Counted from the stretch's first letter, positions 33,320 through 42,447 are shown. The stretch: 60,048 nucleotides of DNA from Desulforapulum sp034007745 (GCA_034007745.1 JAVEQI010000019.1:1-60048), one strand, 5' to 3'. The notes: generated from the letters alone by a model not told the origin. Program-made: numbers and translations.

Positions 33320-34033
33320 ATGACTCCCGAAACAAGCGGTATTTTTTATATGATGGGCAATGCAGGAACGGTTGTAAAGCTGGTTCTTCTTCTGCTCTTC
33401 TTCTTTTCAATCACCTCCTGGGCCATTATTTTCATCAAATTTAGGTATATTAAAAAAGCCTATGGTGAGTCCGAGGATTTTACAGAACTTTTCTGGCAGT
33501 GCCGGAATCTTTCAGATGCCTTTTCAAAGGCAAGGGTGCTAAAGCAGAGCCCGGTTGCCAGGGTATTTGTTGCTGGCTACCTTGAGATCAAAAGAGCATC
33601 TGAACCTGTCGGGGACGGTGGGGAAGGTGAGGCCAGGCCCAGCCAGGTCGATTTCAGGGGCATTGGAAATGTTAAGCGGGCCCTGCGGCGAGCGATCAGC
33701 CTTGAGGTCAGGCGCCTTTCCCAGCTTGTTCCCTTCCTTGCCACGGCTGGAAATACGGCTCCTTTTATTGGGCTTTTCGGTACTGTCTGGGGAATCATGA
33801 ATACCTTTCACGGGATCGGCAGCACAGGATCGGCAAGCCTTGCCGTTGTGGCGCCGGGTATTTCAGAGGCACTGGTTGCAACGGCAGCCGGACTTGCCGT
33901 TGCTATCCCATCGGTGATTGCATACAATTATTTTGTCGACAAAATCAGGGTGCTTGATTCTGAACTTCAGAGTTTTGCATCGGATCTTCTTAACATCATT
34001 GAGCGCGACCTTTATAAAAAAAGGGGGGTGTGA
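33320..34033 (+). CDS. tolQ: TolQ (MotA/TolQ/ExbB proton channel)
   Basis: A 237-aa three-TM protein. The N-terminal TM segment (~17-37) and the C-terminal pair hold the family signature FLATAGNTAPFIGLFGTVWGIMNTF and ISEALVATAAGLAVAIPSVIAYN. Uses the proton motive force to power the Tol system that pulls the outer membrane inward at division. An insert near residues 90-115 (EPVGDGGEGEARPSQ) is charged. Overlaps tolR. Confidence 0.93.
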   Translation: MTPETSGIFYMMGNAGTVVKLVLLLLFFFSITSWAIIFIKFRYIKKAYGESEDFTELFWQCRNLSDAFSKARVLKQSPVARVFVAGYLEIKRASEPVGDGGEGEARPSQVDFRGIGNVKRALRRAISLEVRRLSQLVPFLATAGNTAPFIGLFGTVWGIMNTFHGIGSTGSASLAVVAPGISEALVATAAGLAVAIPSVIAYNYFVDKIRVLDSELQSFASDLLNIIERDLYKKRGV

Positions 34034-34455
34034 TGCAGTCAGATCCAGCAAGTTTTGAAACCGGCCGCCTTGTGAGCGAAATCAACGTGACCCCCTTTGT
34101 CGATGTCATGCTGGTGCTGTTGATTATATTTATGGTGACGGCACCCATGATGGTCCAGGGGATTGATGTAAATCTTCCCCAGGCAAGCGCTGCACCGCTT
34201 CCAGCAAAGGAAGACCCCCTGGTGATTTCCATCGACAGGGAGGGGCAGGTATTTATTAATGATCAGTCTGTGGGTGTTGTCAACCTTACCGAGAAGCTTG
34301 CGGCCATCCTCAGCAACGTTGAGGATCCCAGGGTCTTTCTAAAGGCAGACAGGGAGGTTCCCTACGGGGTGGTGGTGAATGTCATGTCCCTTGTGCGTCT
34401 TGCCGGGGTCTCAACCATGGGAATGATAACCCTTCCCGGACAAGAAGATTCCTAA
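34033..34455 (+). CDS. tolR: TolR (ExbD/TolR family)
   Basis: A 140-aa protein with one TM segment bearing the pmf-sensing Asp in NVTPFVDVMLVLLIIFMV, then a periplasmic domain. AAGGGGGG is just upstream; the ATG at 34033 shares one base with the tolQ stop (TGATG), and the GTG at 34030 is too close to it. Plug/gating partner of TolQ. Confidence 0.93.
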   Translation: MQSDPASFETGRLVSEINVTPFVDVMLVLLIIFMVTAPMMVQGIDVNLPQASAAPLPAKEDPLVISIDREGQVFINDQSVGVVNLTEKLAAILSNVEDPRVFLKADREVPYGVVVNVMSLVRLAGVSTMGMITLPGQEDS

Positions 34456-35673
34456 TTGACTGAAATGAATCCTTCGTACCCATCCGGCAATTTCCAGGGG
34501 GCGACCCGGGATGATTTACGCCGGGACGAATCGGGCTTCAGCAGTGCATGGGGCAAGGGGCTGTTTCTAGGCTCTATTCTTCTCCATCTTGCCCTTGTAG
34601 GTGCTTTGTATTTTTTTCAGGGCATACCTCAACCGAGGATACTCCCTCTAGTTATGCAAATGGACCTTGCGTCCCTGGATCTTTCCCAGGACCTGTCACC
34701 AAGCGCGGTGAGAGGTGGTGCTCCAGCTCAACAAAAGGCAAAGGTGACTCCTGTGCCCAGGAGTGTTGAGAGTTCAAAAAAGGAAAAAGTTGTCACTTCT
34801 CCCCCAGAGCCAAAGGTGGTTAAGAAACCGGAAAATAAAGTGGCACAGGTTAAGGAGAAGGTAGTGCCGGTCAAGGAGAAGGTAGTGCCGGTTAAGGAGA
34901 AGGTAGTGCCGGTTAAGGAGAAGGTAGTGCCGGTTAAGGAGAAGGTAGTGCCGGTTAAGGAGAAGGTAGTGCCGGTCAAGGAGAAGGTAGTGCCGGTCAA
35001 GGAGGAGGTAGTGCCGGTCAAGGAGAAGGTTGCAACAAAACCTGCACAAGTCCCCCAACCTGCTCCTGAACCTCCAGGGGAAAACGAAACTGCCGCCTCC
35101 ATTGAGCCGGATCACAAGGCAGCATTGAAAAAAAAGACCTTTCAGGCGGATAAGGTGCTTGAAAGCGCCAGAAGCTCAATTGAAAAAAAGGTGGAAAAGC
35201 AGGTTGAACGCTCAGATCCTCCAACCGAGGAAATCCTTGACAAGGCCTTTGCCAGGTTGGAAAAGGCGGTTGAAACCCAGGCCAGTTCAAGGTCGGGCTC
35301 AGGCTCAAGTTCTGATCCAAAGCCCGGGTCAAGCTTTGGTCCGGGGGTGTCGGGTAATGGCGTAAAAGGCTCTAAGACCGATTACACGGCTATTGATCTT
35401 TACAATCTTGAACTTATGTACATAATTCAGCAGAATTGGGCTTTTAACCCACGCCTCGCAGGTTCGCAAAAAGGGATCGAGGCAAGGGTGCTGATCAAGA
35501 TATTGAAAAACGGACAGATTCGGGACGTCTGGTTTGAAACCCGGTCTGGAAACAGCTATCTTGACGATTCTGCCCTTAAAGCTGTTAAAAAATCAAACCC
35601 GTTACCGCAGCTTCCAAAGGGTTATGTTACCTATGATATTGGTCTTAGATTTACACCTTCGGGGTTGCAATAG
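34456..35673 (+). CDS. tolA: TolA/TonB-like energy-transducing protein with heptad VKEKVVP repeats
   Basis: A 405-aa protein. One TM segment (~32-53) is followed by a long Lys/Glu/Pro-rich periplasmic stalk and a C-terminal TonB/TolA domain (DLYNLELMYIIQQNWAFNP...ALKAVKKSNPLPQLPKGY). The stalk holds eight near-identical 7-residue repeats, VKEKVVP, plus a ninth degenerate one. The position between tolR and tolB supports TolA. The TTG at 34456 directly follows the tolR stop; the ATG at 34465 is an alternative start. Confidence 0.88.
   Translation: MTEMNPSYPSGNFQGATRDDLRRDESGFSSAWGKGLFLGSILLHLALVGALYFFQGIPQPRILPLVMQMDLASLDLSQDLSPSAVRGGAPAQQKAKVTPVPRSVESSKKEKVVTSPPEPKVVKKPENKVAQVKEKVVPVKEKVVPVKEKVVPVKEKVVPVKEKVVPVKEKVVPVKEKVVPVKEEVVPVKEKVATKPAQVPQPAPEPPGENETAASIEPDHKAALKKKTFQADKVLESARSSIEKKVEKQVERSDPPTEEILDKAFARLEKAVETQASSRSGSGSSSDPKPGSSFGPGVSGNGVKGSKTDYTAIDLYNLELMYIIQQNWAFNPRLAGSQKGIEARVLIKILKNGQIRDVWFETRSGNSYLDDSALKAVKKSNPLPQLPKGYVTYDIGLRFTPSGLQ
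34849..35037 (+). repeat. 21-bp coding tandem repeat array in tolA
   Basis: Nine head-to-tail 21-nt units of GTTAAGGAGAAGGTAGTGCC-G type, eight nearly identical and the ninth diverged (VKEKVAT). Units differ by single T/C changes in the second codon. In-frame repeats of this kind gain or lose units by slippage, changing the stalk length by 7 residues per unit. Confidence 0.95.
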
Positions 35674-35675
35674 AA

Positions 35676-35745
35676 CCTAAAAAAGCTTTTAGCTGTTAGC
35701 CATTACCTAAAAGCAAAGGCAAAGGCAAAGGCTAACAGCTAACTT
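35676..35745. repeat. Family A repeat, core-only copy
   Basis: AAGCTTTTAGCTGTTAGC and GCTAACAGCTAACTTTT flank a short direct repeat GCAAAG x3. It fills the gap between tolA and tolB, and tolB lacks a clear ribosome site after it. Confidence 0.65.
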
Positions 35746-35752
35746 TTATTTA

Positions 35753-37096
35753 ATGATCAAAAAGGAAACAATGCAAGGCAGAGCGCTTCTGATCTTATTT
35801 CTGGTGTTTGGAACTGTCGTACTTGGCCAGGCCCATACGGTCCTTGCTCAACATGTTTATATCAACATCAATGAACCCTTTTTAAGGAAGGTTCCCGTTG
35901 CCGTGCCCGGGTTCAAATCCCTTACAGGAGGGGCCAATGAGGACAGCCTGGGGAAAGAGGCAAGGACTATTTTGGTCAATGCCCTTGATTTTACCGGTTA
36001 CATTGCCGTTCTTAATCCTGCCTCCTATATAGAAAATCTGGCGGAAAAAGGGATTACCCAGGCTGATATCAACTTTAAGAACTGGACAGTCATCGGGACT
36101 GAACTTCTTGTGACCTGCGGAGTTGAAGAATCGAATGGAGATATTCAGCTCAAGCTGAGATTGTTTGATCCCTTTACCGAGCGTCTTGTGGTGGGCAAGG
36201 TTTATACCGGAAGGATCGATGATTTGCGAAGGATGGTTCATCGATTCTGCGGTGAAATCTCGTTCCACCTTACCGGGAAATGGGGGGTCTTTTCAAGCAG
36301 CCTGGCCTTTGTATCCACGGTGGACAAGAACAAGGAGATCTTTGTTTCAGAATTTGACGGATACAATCCACGTAAGGTGACCCACCATAACAGCATTTCG
36401 CTTTCACCAGCCTGGTCTTCTGACGGGAAATGGCTTGCCTATACCTCCTATGCAGGGGGGAACCCAGATATTTATATTAAAAATCTGTACGAGAACAGGG
36501 GGCATCTGGTAAGCTTTAAGGGATTGAACATTTCGCCAGCCTGGGTCCCGGGTAGTTTTTCCCTGGCTGCTACCCTGAGTTTTGAAAATGATCAGGAAAT
36601 TTATCTGTTGACTGGCACGGGCAAAATTATTAAAAGATTAACAAGCAGCTGGGGAATTGATGTATCCCCATCGTTTTCACCCGATGGGAAAAAAATGGCC
36701 TTTGTTTCCAAGAGGGCCGGAACTCCACAGATTTATATTCAGGACCTGGAGCGGGGAACCGCTGCCCGCCTCACCTTTACCGGCGGGTACAATACCTCTC
36801 CAGCCTGGTCTCCTGAGGGTGATAAAATAGCGTATGTAGGGATCACCAATGGAGAAATAAATATTTATATAATAGGGATTGACGGAACTGGTTTGGTTCA
36901 ATTGACCAGCAAAGCCGGAGATAACGAAGATCCCTCCTGGTCACCGGATGCAAGCCTCATAACATTTAGCTCCACCCGTGAAGGAGGGGCTGCAATATTT
37001 GTGATGACGGCAACGGGCGGTGATCAGCGGCGTCTTTTTTCAATGAAAGGGGCGCAGACCAGCCCTGTATGGTCCTTCGGCAATGAAAACAATTGA
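35753..37096 (+). CDS. tolB: Periplasmic TolB beta-propeller protein
   Basis: A 447-aa protein. A signal peptide (GRALLILFLVFGTVVLGQAH, cleaved around 28-31) precedes a TolB amino domain and a six-bladed WD-like propeller. Repeated SPAWSSDGKWLAYTS, SPSFSPDGKKMAFVSKR and SPAWSPEGDKIAYVG motifs mark the blades. Binds Pal and TolA. Length is normal. Confidence 0.95.
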   Translation: MIKKETMQGRALLILFLVFGTVVLGQAHTVLAQHVYININEPFLRKVPVAVPGFKSLTGGANEDSLGKEARTILVNALDFTGYIAVLNPASYIENLAEKGITQADINFKNWTVIGTELLVTCGVEESNGDIQLKLRLFDPFTERLVVGKVYTGRIDDLRRMVHRFCGEISFHLTGKWGVFSSSLAFVSTVDKNKEIFVSEFDGYNPRKVTHHNSISLSPAWSSDGKWLAYTSYAGGNPDIYIKNLYENRGHLVSFKGLNISPAWVPGSFSLAATLSFENDQEIYLLTGTGKIIKRLTSSWGIDVSPSFSPDGKKMAFVSKRAGTPQIYIQDLERGTAARLTFTGGYNTSPAWSPEGDKIAYVGITNGEINIYIIGIDGTGLVQLTSKAGDNEDPSWSPDASLITFSSTREGGAAIFVMTATGGDQRRLFSMKGAQTSPVWSFGNENN

Positions 37097-37131
37097 GTTG
37101 AATGAATTTTGAAATGATTAAAGGAGGAAGG

Positions 37132-37716
37132 ATGAAAAAGCAGGTAGTGATGAATCTGGTGTTGGCCTTGATGATATCAGGCCTTGTATTCACGGTTTCT
37201 TGTGCCAAAAAGCAGGTAGTCTCAGATTCTGTGGTTGCGATAGAAGATACCACTGATGCCGATGCAAGGGCTGCAGCCCTTGAAAAACAAAGGGCAATGG
37301 AAGAGGAAAGGCTCCGACAAAAGGCCTTGCAAGAGGCCTCTTTAAGCGAGGCAGCCCGTGCCCAAAAAGCCGCAGCCCTGGAAAAATTTGTTACTCAGAA
37401 TGTTCAATTCGATTTTGACAGTTCCGAGCTGACCCCCATGGCCCGGGCGATTCTCAAGGAAAAGGCCCTGTGGCTTGGGGAAAATTCCGGAGTACGGATT
37501 ATTATTGAAGGTCATTGCGACGAACGCGGAACTCTTGAGTACAACCTTGCCCTTGGCGAAAGGCGGGCCGCAGCTGCCCAGAAATACCTGATTGATCTTG
37601 GGATTTCCCAGTCAAGAATGTCGACCATCAGCTATGGGGAAGAGCGACCTCTGGACCCAGCCCAGAATGCATCAGCCTGGGCCAAAAACAGGCGAGCTCA
37701 GTTTGTCGTCAAATAG
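37132..37716 (+). CDS. pal: Peptidoglycan-associated lipoprotein Pal
   Basis: A 194-aa OmpA-like lipoprotein. The signal peptide ends in the lipobox FTVSC (~residue 24). A helical Ala/Glu linker leads to the OmpA domain with VQFDFDSSEL and the peptidoglycan-binding IIIEGHCDERGTLEYNLALGERRA. The ATG at 37132 is chosen because AAAGGAGG (37119-37126) precedes it; the TTG/ATG at 37102 lacks one. Confidence 0.95.
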   Translation: MKKQVVMNLVLALMISGLVFTVSCAKKQVVSDSVVAIEDTTDADARAAALEKQRAMEEERLRQKALQEASLSEAARAQKAAALEKFVTQNVQFDFDSSELTPMARAILKEKALWLGENSGVRIIIEGHCDERGTLEYNLALGERRAAAAQKYLIDLGISQSRMSTISYGEERPLDPAQNASAWAKNRRAQFVVK

Positions 37717-37758
37717 ATAATCTGGTTATAGGGGCAGTCCATATAACGATAATTTACG

Positions 37759-37784
37759 CAAGGGCAATTCATGAATTGCCCTTG
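37759..37784. terminator. Perfect 26-nt palindrome between pal and cpoB
   Basis: CAAGGGCAATTCA / TGAATTGCCCTTG is perfect and followed by TTGTCTTGTC. Possibly a terminator or an RNA-stability hairpin lowering cpoB expression. The weak T-run leaves this open. Confidence 0.55.
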
Positions 37785-37869
37785 TTGTCTTGTCAGTCGA
37801 ATTACCGCCATCCCCAGTGGTTTTCTGGATGCTGCTGACTGAAATGTCTGATCTTTGGGGGAGAGTTGC

Positions 37870-38733
37870 ATGATAAAAAAAATTTTTCTAACCCTCTGTC
37901 TAGTTTCTTTTTTCCTGATTTCTGCCTGCGTATCTACCCAGAATTTTTCCATGCTGGAAAATAGAGTTGCAATGGTTGAGATGCAGACAACAGATAGGGG
38001 TGAAGTTGAGAATAAAAAAATCAGGGATATGGCCCTTGATCTGAAACGTTTAGCATCTGATCTTGAGAAGAACCAACGCATCGCCCAGGAAGATTCGGCG
38101 GAACTCAAAAGTCTTGTAGAGGAGATAAAATCGGAAAATCGTCGCCTTGCCGGACGCCTTGAGGCATTGGAACATATGTCTAAAAATATGGGTGATCAGG
38201 GTGCAAAAAGCAGGGATACTGACTTGGCAAGGATAGATGCTGCTGTGTCCAGGAACTTTCAACGCCTTATCTCCCTTGAGGATTACATGGGATTTGAGCC
38301 CTCTGAAGTCAAGGTGGATGGAGAAGTTCAAGGGGAAAAACAACCAGATGACACCAGTGAAACAGGGCTTTATACGGTAGCTAAAACAGCGCTTGACAGG
38401 GAAGAATTTGAGCCTGCAAGAAAGGGTTTTGAAACCTTTATCAAGCGGTATCCTGAATCTGACAATGCAGATAACGCAAGGTTCTGGATTGCCGAGAGCT
38501 ATTACCGGGAAAAGTGGTATGAAAAAGCCATCCTTGAGTACCAGAAGGTGATCGAAAATTATCCAAAGGGAAATAAGGTTCCAGCGGCTCTTTTGAAGCA
38601 GGGGTTTGCCTTTGGAAACCTCGGAGAAAAGGCCAATGCCCGACTGATTTTGAAGGAGCTTATCCGTAAGTATCCCGGAAGTAACGAGGCTAAAATCGCG
38701 GCTGAAAAGCTCAAAGCAATAGGTAGCAGCTGA
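37870..38733 (+). CDS. cpoB: Tol-Pal associated CpoB/YbgF lipoprotein
   Basis: A 287-aa protein. The signal peptide ends in the lipobox ISAC (~21). A coiled-coil region (30-110, rich in heptads) is followed by TPR repeats (DREEFEPARKGFETFIKRYPESDNADNARFWIAESYY and YPKGNKVPAALLKQGFAF). CpoB coordinates peptidoglycan synthesis with outer-membrane constriction. The ATG at 37870 has GGGGGAG 6 nt upstream. E. coli CpoB is not a lipoprotein, so the Cys is a variation. Confidence 0.88.
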   Translation: MIKKIFLTLCLVSFFLISACVSTQNFSMLENRVAMVEMQTTDRGEVENKKIRDMALDLKRLASDLEKNQRIAQEDSAELKSLVEEIKSENRRLAGRLEALEHMSKNMGDQGAKSRDTDLARIDAAVSRNFQRLISLEDYMGFEPSEVKVDGEVQGEKQPDDTSETGLYTVAKTALDREEFEPARKGFETFIKRYPESDNADNARFWIAESYYREKWYEKAILEYQKVIENYPKGNKVPAALLKQGFAFGNLGEKANARLILKELIRKYPGSNEAKIAAEKLKAIGSS

Positions 38734-38785
38734 AAGAAAGCTATTAGCTATTAGCCGTTAGCTATTAGCTAAAAACCTGACAGCT
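38734..38785. repeat. Family A repeat, core-only copy
   Basis: Starts directly after the cpoB stop: AAGCTATTAGCTATTAGCCG then GCTATTAGCTAAAAACCTGA. Several TTAGC words can pair. Another short piece, AAAAGCTAACAACTAAAAGG at 38982-39001, sits right before ruvC and may supply its ribosome site (AAAAGG). Confidence 0.65.
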
Positions 38786-38796
38786 CAACATCTATT

Positions 38797-38886
38797 GCTC
38801 GATTATCAAGTTCTTTTGGTTTGTTTTTCGGGATACCTTGGCCGGGTATCCACAAGGCTACCCGCAAGGGGAACCCCTACAGGAAT
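38797..38886 (-). repeat. Family B repeat, full copy (inverted) and a nearby fragment
   Basis: Inverted relative to the copy at 19480; reads ...GGATACC-TTGGCCG-GGTATCC (38830-38850) with a 7-nt loop and ends AACCCCTACAG. A second partial family B fragment lies at 38932-38968 (TAGGGGAGATCCCTTGCGG). Confidence 0.75.
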
Positions 38887-39006
38887 GATGTAATCAGTTC
38901 ACAGGTTGTGTTAACGTTCGAGCATTTCTAACCTAGGGGAGATCCCTTGCGGTCGCCCTTGTGGATGTGCGAACAGATAAAAGCTAACAACTAAAAGGCA
39001 GCACAG

Positions 39007-39492
39007 ATGATTAAGGTGGTCGGGCTTGACCCGGGGCTTGCCGGGACTGGTGTAGGAATTGTTGAAGGTGAAGGCCGGGACATAACAAACTATTCGTTTG
39101 GCAGTATTTCAACCGACAAAAATGATCCCACCCATCTCAGGCTTAACACCATATTTACCGGGGTATGCGACCTGTTGTGCCGGGAACAACCGGATCTTGT
39201 GGTGATCGAGGATGTGTTCTCCCTTGAAAAATACCCAGGATCGGGTATTATGCTCGGGAAAGTTTCCGGCGTTCTCCTTGTGGCGGCATTCAGGGCGGGT
39301 GCCAGGGTTAGAGAATTGTCCGTCCGGGAGGCCAAGAGGATTGTAACTGGAACGGGTAGTGCCGATAAACACCAGGTGGAGAGATCCGTGAGAAATATAT
39401 TGAGCCATTCCGACCCCATAAGGCCCTTCCATGCGGCTGACGCCCTTGCCCTTGCCCTTGCCGGGTTTTACAGAAGCAAGGGACGCCCATGA
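39007..39492 (+). CDS. ruvC: Holliday junction resolvase RuvC
   Basis: A 161-aa endonuclease. The catalytic acidic residues appear as Asp8 in GLDPGLAGTG, Glu in VIEDVF and Asp in HAADALALALA. It cuts Holliday junctions with RuvAB. The stop overlaps the ruvA ATG by 4 nt. Confidence 0.96.
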   Translation: MIKVVGLDPGLAGTGVGIVEGEGRDITNYSFGSISTDKNDPTHLRLNTIFTGVCDLLCREQPDLVVIEDVFSLEKYPGSGIMLGKVSGVLLVAAFRAGARVRELSVREAKRIVTGTGSADKHQVERSVRNILSHSDPIRPFHAADALALALAGFYRSKGRP

Positions 39493-40133
39493 TAGGCTTT
39501 CTCCAGGGAAAGGTGCTTGACCTTGGTGCGGACACCCTTCTTTTACTTGTCAATCAGGTGGGGTATGAGGTGCTTTTGCCCGCAACGGTGGTTGAAACGG
39601 TTAAGGCCAATCTCGATGATAACCTGGTTAGCCTTTATATTTACTACCACCAGACAGATCGACAGCCAAAACCGGTTCTGATCGGGTTTGACTCCAAGAA
39701 GGAAAAGGATTTTTTTCAGCTGTTCATCACTGTGGATGCCATTGGACCCATCAAGGCTGCCAAGGCCATGGAGCACTCAGTATCAACCATTGCAAGGGCG
39801 ATCGAGCAAAAGGATGTGGCCTTTTTGTCCACCCTCAAGGGGATCGGACGAAGAACGGCCCAGAAGATAGTTGCGGCCCTCCAGGGAAAGGCGGCAGGTT
39901 TTGTTGGTGAGCATGACACAGGCGATGCCAAGGGCGGTGAATCAACCCCTGGGGACAGGGCCTTTTCCTTTCAAAAGGTCATTGATCAGGTTGTGGAGGT
40001 CCTTGTGCAGCAGTTGGGTCACGCCCCGAATACCGCAAGGAAAATGGTGGCCCAGGCCCTTGACCGAAACCCTGGGATAGTGACACCGGAAGACCTCTTT
40101 GACGAAGTTTACAAGGGGGATGTTGATCGATGA
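39489..40133 (+). CDS. ruvA: Holliday junction DNA helicase subunit RuvA
   Basis: A 214-aa protein. N-terminal OB fold (MIGFLQGKVLDLGADTLLLLVNQVGYEV), the helix-hairpin-helix pair (VAFLSTLKGIGRRTAQKIVAAL) and the C-terminal RuvB-contact domain are seen. Overlaps ruvB by ATGA. Confidence 0.95.
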   Translation: MIGFLQGKVLDLGADTLLLLVNQVGYEVLLPATVVETVKANLDDNLVSLYIYYHQTDRQPKPVLIGFDSKKEKDFFQLFITVDAIGPIKAAKAMEHSVSTIARAIEQKDVAFLSTLKGIGRRTAQKIVAALQGKAAGFVGEHDTGDAKGGESTPGDRAFSFQKVIDQVVEVLVQQLGHAPNTARKMVAQALDRNPGIVTPEDLFDEVYKGDVDR

Positions 40134-41212
40134 GCAACCCCATTATTTCGTTTTCTTCTAAAAAATCTAAGGGGCTTAAAAAAGATGTCGGGGAGGACAT
40201 CCCTGATAAAAAGCTCGTCTCACCGGCGAGCCAGCCGGGTGACACTTCGCCCGAGGTGGTCTCCCTTCGCCCGGATCACTTTGACGCATATGTAGGCCAG
40301 CTTGATACAGTGGAAACCCTTAAAATAGCCATCCAGGCGGCGAAAATGAGGGGTGACTGCCCAGACCACGTGCTGCTCCATGGACCGCCGGGCCTTGGCA
40401 AGACTACCATTGCCCACATCATTGCCAACGAAATGGGTGGTGCCCTTACCGTCACCTCTGGCCCTGCCCTTGAAAAGGGTGGGGATTTGATCGGCATGCT
40501 CACCAATCTTTCCAGGGGGGACATTTTGTTTATCGATGAGATTCACAGGCTTCCCAAGACGGTGGAGGAGTTTCTTTATCCGGCCATGGAGGATTTTGCC
40601 GTGGATTTTGTGTTTGATAAAGGCCTCCATGCCAGGAGTCACCGCTACCGGCTGAAGCCTTTTGTCCTTGTTGGGGCGACTACAAGGGTCGGTCTTCTTT
40701 CCTCTCCATTGAGGGATCGATTTGGAATTTTTCGAAGTCTTGATTTTTATACGGATGAGGAACTTGTAACCATTATCCGACGTTCTGCAGGCCTTCTCAA
40801 TGTGGATATAGATAATCCTTCGGCCCTTGAACTTGCACGTCGTTCAAGGGGCACTCCAAGGATTGCAAACAGGCTTCTAAAACGCGTAAGGGATTTTTCC
40901 ATGGTTCGGTCAAAGGGGAAGATGTCCCAGGAATCAGTCAGGGCAGCCCTGGGCCTGGAAGGCATAGATGCCAGGGGATTGACCGTGCTTGATCGAAGCT
41001 ATATAAGGACCATCATTGAATTTTACAGGGGAGGGCCGGTGGGCATTGAGGCTGTAGCTGCAACCCTTCAGGAGGAGACTGACACTCTTGTTGATGTGGT
41101 TGAACCCTATCTTTTAAAAATTGGAATGGTCATGCGAACCTCGGCTGGGCGACGGGCGTCGGTCGAGGCTTATGAGCATCTTGGCATTAACCATCAAATG
41201 GAGCTTTTTTAA
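40130..41212 (+). CDS. ruvB: Holliday junction branch migration ATPase RuvB
   Basis: A 360-aa AAA+ motor. Walker A GPPGLGKTT, Walker B LFIDEIHRL, sensor VGATTRVGLLSSPLRDRFG, and the C-terminal winged helix (RTIIEFYRGGPVGIEAVAATL) are present. The N-terminal 40 residues (SKKSKGLKKDVGED) are longer than in E. coli. Confidence 0.96.
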   Translation: MSNPIISFSSKKSKGLKKDVGEDIPDKKLVSPASQPGDTSPEVVSLRPDHFDAYVGQLDTVETLKIAIQAAKMRGDCPDHVLLHGPPGLGKTTIAHIIANEMGGALTVTSGPALEKGGDLIGMLTNLSRGDILFIDEIHRLPKTVEEFLYPAMEDFAVDFVFDKGLHARSHRYRLKPFVLVGATTRVGLLSSPLRDRFGIFRSLDFYTDEELVTIIRRSAGLLNVDIDNPSALELARRSRGTPRIANRLLKRVRDFSMVRSKGKMSQESVRAALGLEGIDARGLTVLDRSYIRTIIEFYRGGPVGIEAVAATLQEETDTLVDVVEPYLLKIGMVMRTSAGRRASVEAYEHLGINHQMELF

Positions 41213-41582
41213 GGGTGTTGGATTCATTTGCCGAGCCGGGGGCAGTAGCTTCTGGGGAGGATCTTTCCCTTCCCAATGGGATGAAAAATCCTGAAATAAT
41301 AGCACCCTGGTCCCAAGCTCCATTTTAAACCTGTTAACTTCAAGGTAAGATCAAGCCGTTCTCCCTGTGCATAAGGAAAACAAGAAAATAGATCTTTAGT
41401 TTTTTATATGAAACAGCTTTTAGCTGTTAGGCATTAGCTTTTAGCCAACAGCTATCGTGTTTCATTCTTTGTTGTGTCCACAAGGACATGGGGGATATAT
41501 GGAAAAATAGACCTTGACTAATCCGGGATAATAGGATAAATCTTTCAAATTATTTTTACGAATAGGATTTACGAACAGGAGC
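41213..41582. other. 370-nt region before rplM
   Basis: Has a full family A copy at 41405-41490. Otherwise it is AT-rich leader. GAACAGGAGC at 41573-41582 is the ribosome site for rplM. No promoter stood out. Confidence 0.5.
41405..41490 (+). repeat. Family A repeat, full copy
   Basis: Begins TATATGAAACAGCTTTTAGC, continues with the TTAGC/GCTAA core, then GCTATCGTGTTTCATTCTTT, GTTGTG and the hairpin TGTCC-ACAA-GGACA ending in CATG. The hairpin arms differ from those in the copies at 23158 and 50351 but still pair. Confidence 0.8.
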
Positions 41583-41591
41583 GTGGTGAAA

Positions 41592-42026
41592 TTGAAAAAA
41601 TATACATATAGCGCAAAAAGATCTGACAACCAGGAAAACTGGTGTGTAGTTGATGCCCAGGATAAGGTCCTGGGCCGGGTTGCTTCGGAAGTCGCCGCAA
41701 GAATTCGCGGCAAGTATAACCCACTTTTTACCCCCCATTCAGACATGGGAGACTGGGTTATTGTTGTCAATGCTGACAAGGTAAAGCTTACTGGCAATAA
41801 ATGGGACCAGAAAAAGTATTATCGTCATTCAGGATACACTGGAAGTCTCAAGGTTGTTACTGCAAAAGAGCTTCTTGCCAAACAGCCTGAAGAGCTTCTC
41901 AGAAGGGCAGTCCGGGGAATGCTTCCCAAAAACAGGCTGGGCCGTCAACTTAACAATAAATTATTCGTCTATGCTGGTGACGAGCATCCCCATGCCGCTC
42001 AGCAGCCCAAGGCGCTTGAAATTTAG
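41592..42026 (+). CDS. rplM: 50S ribosomal protein L13
   Basis: A 144-aa uL13. Seen: DNQENWCVVDAQDKVLGRVASEVA, and RRAVRGMLPKNRLGRQLNNKLFVYAGDEHPHAAQQP, both family marks. The start is uncertain: GTG 41583, GTG 41586 or TTG 41592. The last gives the usual L13 beginning MKKYTYSAK and is preferred, with AGGAG 10 nt upstream. rpsI follows. Confidence 0.96.
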   Translation: MKKYTYSAKRSDNQENWCVVDAQDKVLGRVASEVAARIRGKYNPLFTPHSDMGDWVIVVNADKVKLTGNKWDQKKYYRHSGYTGSLKVVTAKELLAKQPEELLRRAVRGMLPKNRLGRQLNNKLFVYAGDEHPHAAQQPKALEI

Positions 42027-42051
42027 TCGATAAAAGGGATTGAAAATACGT

Positions 42052-42447
42052 ATGGAAAACAACAACAGCTTTTATGCTACCGGTAAGAGAAAGAGTGCTG
42101 TGGCAAAAACCTGGATTACACCGGGAACTGGCATTATCACAGTTAACAACAGGGAGCTCTCCGAGTATTTCCCTTTGAGTACGGCTCGCAAGGCTCTTGA
42201 ATTTCCCCTTGCCCTGACCGATAAGTCCGATGCCTTTGACATCAAGGTTACTGTTCTTGGTGGCGGTATCATGGGACAGGCCAAGGCGATCCGCCACGGT
42301 ATAACAAAGGCACTTGTCCTTTCAGATCCGGACCTCAGAGGTATTCTCAAGAAGGCGGGATGTCTTACCCGTGACGCTAGGGTTAAAGAGCGTAAAAAAT
42401 ATGGACTCAAGGGTGCAAGGGCTCGTTACCAGTTTTCCAAGAGATAA
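42052..42447 (+). CDS. rpsI: 30S ribosomal protein S9
   Basis: A 131-aa uS9. It shows FYATGKRKSAVAKTWITPGTG, the IRHGITKALV segment, and the C-terminal KKYGLKGARARYQFSKR that reaches the P-site tRNA. An in-frame TTG at 42040 is less likely than the ATG at 42052 given normal family length. Confidence 0.96.
   Translation: MENNNSFYATGKRKSAVAKTWITPGTGIITVNNRELSEYFPLSTARKALEFPLALTDKSDAFDIKVTVLGGGIMGQAKAIRHGITKALVLSDPDLRGILKKAGCLTRDARVKERKKYGLKGARARYQFSKR

Noticed and set aside
34849..35037. Regular 21-nt repeats that look like a CRISPR array
   Set aside because: There are no spacers, the repeats are in frame within the TolA stalk and code for VKEKVVP.
35905..35925. GGGTTCAAATCCC resembling a tRNA T-arm
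   Set aside because: No cloverleaf surrounds it; it lies inside the tolB reading frame.
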